Origin: Alphaproteobacteria bacterium
Lineage (GTDB): Bacteria; Pseudomonadota; Alphaproteobacteria; Geminicoccales; Geminicoccaceae
Assembly: GCA_026984595.1 (NCBI GenBank)
Contig: JALSRW010000635.1
Span: 1 to 6,308, forward strand
DNA length: 6,308 nt
Reading direction: 5' to 3'
Positions 6,268 to 6,308 of this stretch are shown in pieces (position 1 is the first letter of the stretch; the number at the start of each line of letters is the position of its first letter). The translations under genes were made by a program, and so were the position numbers. The notes beneath the pieces were generated by a model. It saw nothing but the letters and a program-made list of their open reading frames with translations. It was not told the DNA's origin and did not search any database.

Positions 6268-6308
6268 TGCCATGCGACCGCGGCCGCTTCCTCCTCGCCG
6301 TGCAGGGT
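6250..6308. repeat. 12-bp perfect inverted repeat at the end of antitoxin 2
   Basis: ACCCTGCACGGC (6250-6261) is repeated as its exact reverse complement GCCGTGCAGGGT (6297-6308), with 35 bases between. The left arm lies in the last codons of antitoxin 2, and the right arm ends at the window edge and might continue. The spacer contains the smaller palindrome CCGCGGCCGC-type sequence. It could be a long-loop hairpin at the end of the transcript, the end of a mobile unit, or chance. No T-run is visible. Confidence 0.45.

Overview
The window is about 6.3 kb of GC-rich, gene-dense DNA with almost every gene on the + strand. The proteins look proteobacterial. The layout of a family-5 peptide binding protein, two permeases and one fused double ATPase, together with the protein style, suggests an alphaproteobacterium of the Rhodospirillales type. 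That placement is an impression from reading the proteins, not a computed assignment.

Positions 2-4952 hold an ABC importer operon of the dipeptide/oligopeptide/nickel class. In order these are the 3' part of the periplasmic solute-binding protein (its start lies before the window), a DppB-type permease, a DppC-type permease, and one polypeptide carrying both DppD-like and DppF-like ATPase halves. The genes are tightly packed: a 58-bp gap with a strong GC stem-loop, then a TGATG overlap, then a 13-bp gap. The binding protein captures the substrate, the two permeases form the channel, and the fused ATPase can supply both nucleotide-binding domains. The substrate cannot be read from the sequence; short peptides are the default guess.

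Positions 4953-5043 form a short intergenic region. It has a near-perfect palindrome overlapping a plausible sigma-70-like promoter, and this probably marks the start of a second transcription unit.

Positions 5044-6267 hold two type II toxin-antitoxin modules in tandem, both toxin first. Module 1 looks complete: a RelE/HigB-like toxin of 128 aa that overlaps a HigA/Xre-like antitoxin of 105 aa. Module 2 has lost the N-terminal third of its toxin and its own upstream promoter region, but keeps an intact 102-aa Xre-family antitoxin coupled by ATGA. The junction lies just after the stop codon of antitoxin 1, so antitoxin 2 now appears to depend on the promoter and operator of module 1. The window ends in a 12-bp inverted repeat that straddles the end of antitoxin 2.

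No wholly new system is evident. The most unusual part is the decayed, rewired second toxin-antitoxin module. There is no gene-free stretch longer than about 100 bases, and I saw no RNA genes, CRISPR arrays or insertion sequences.
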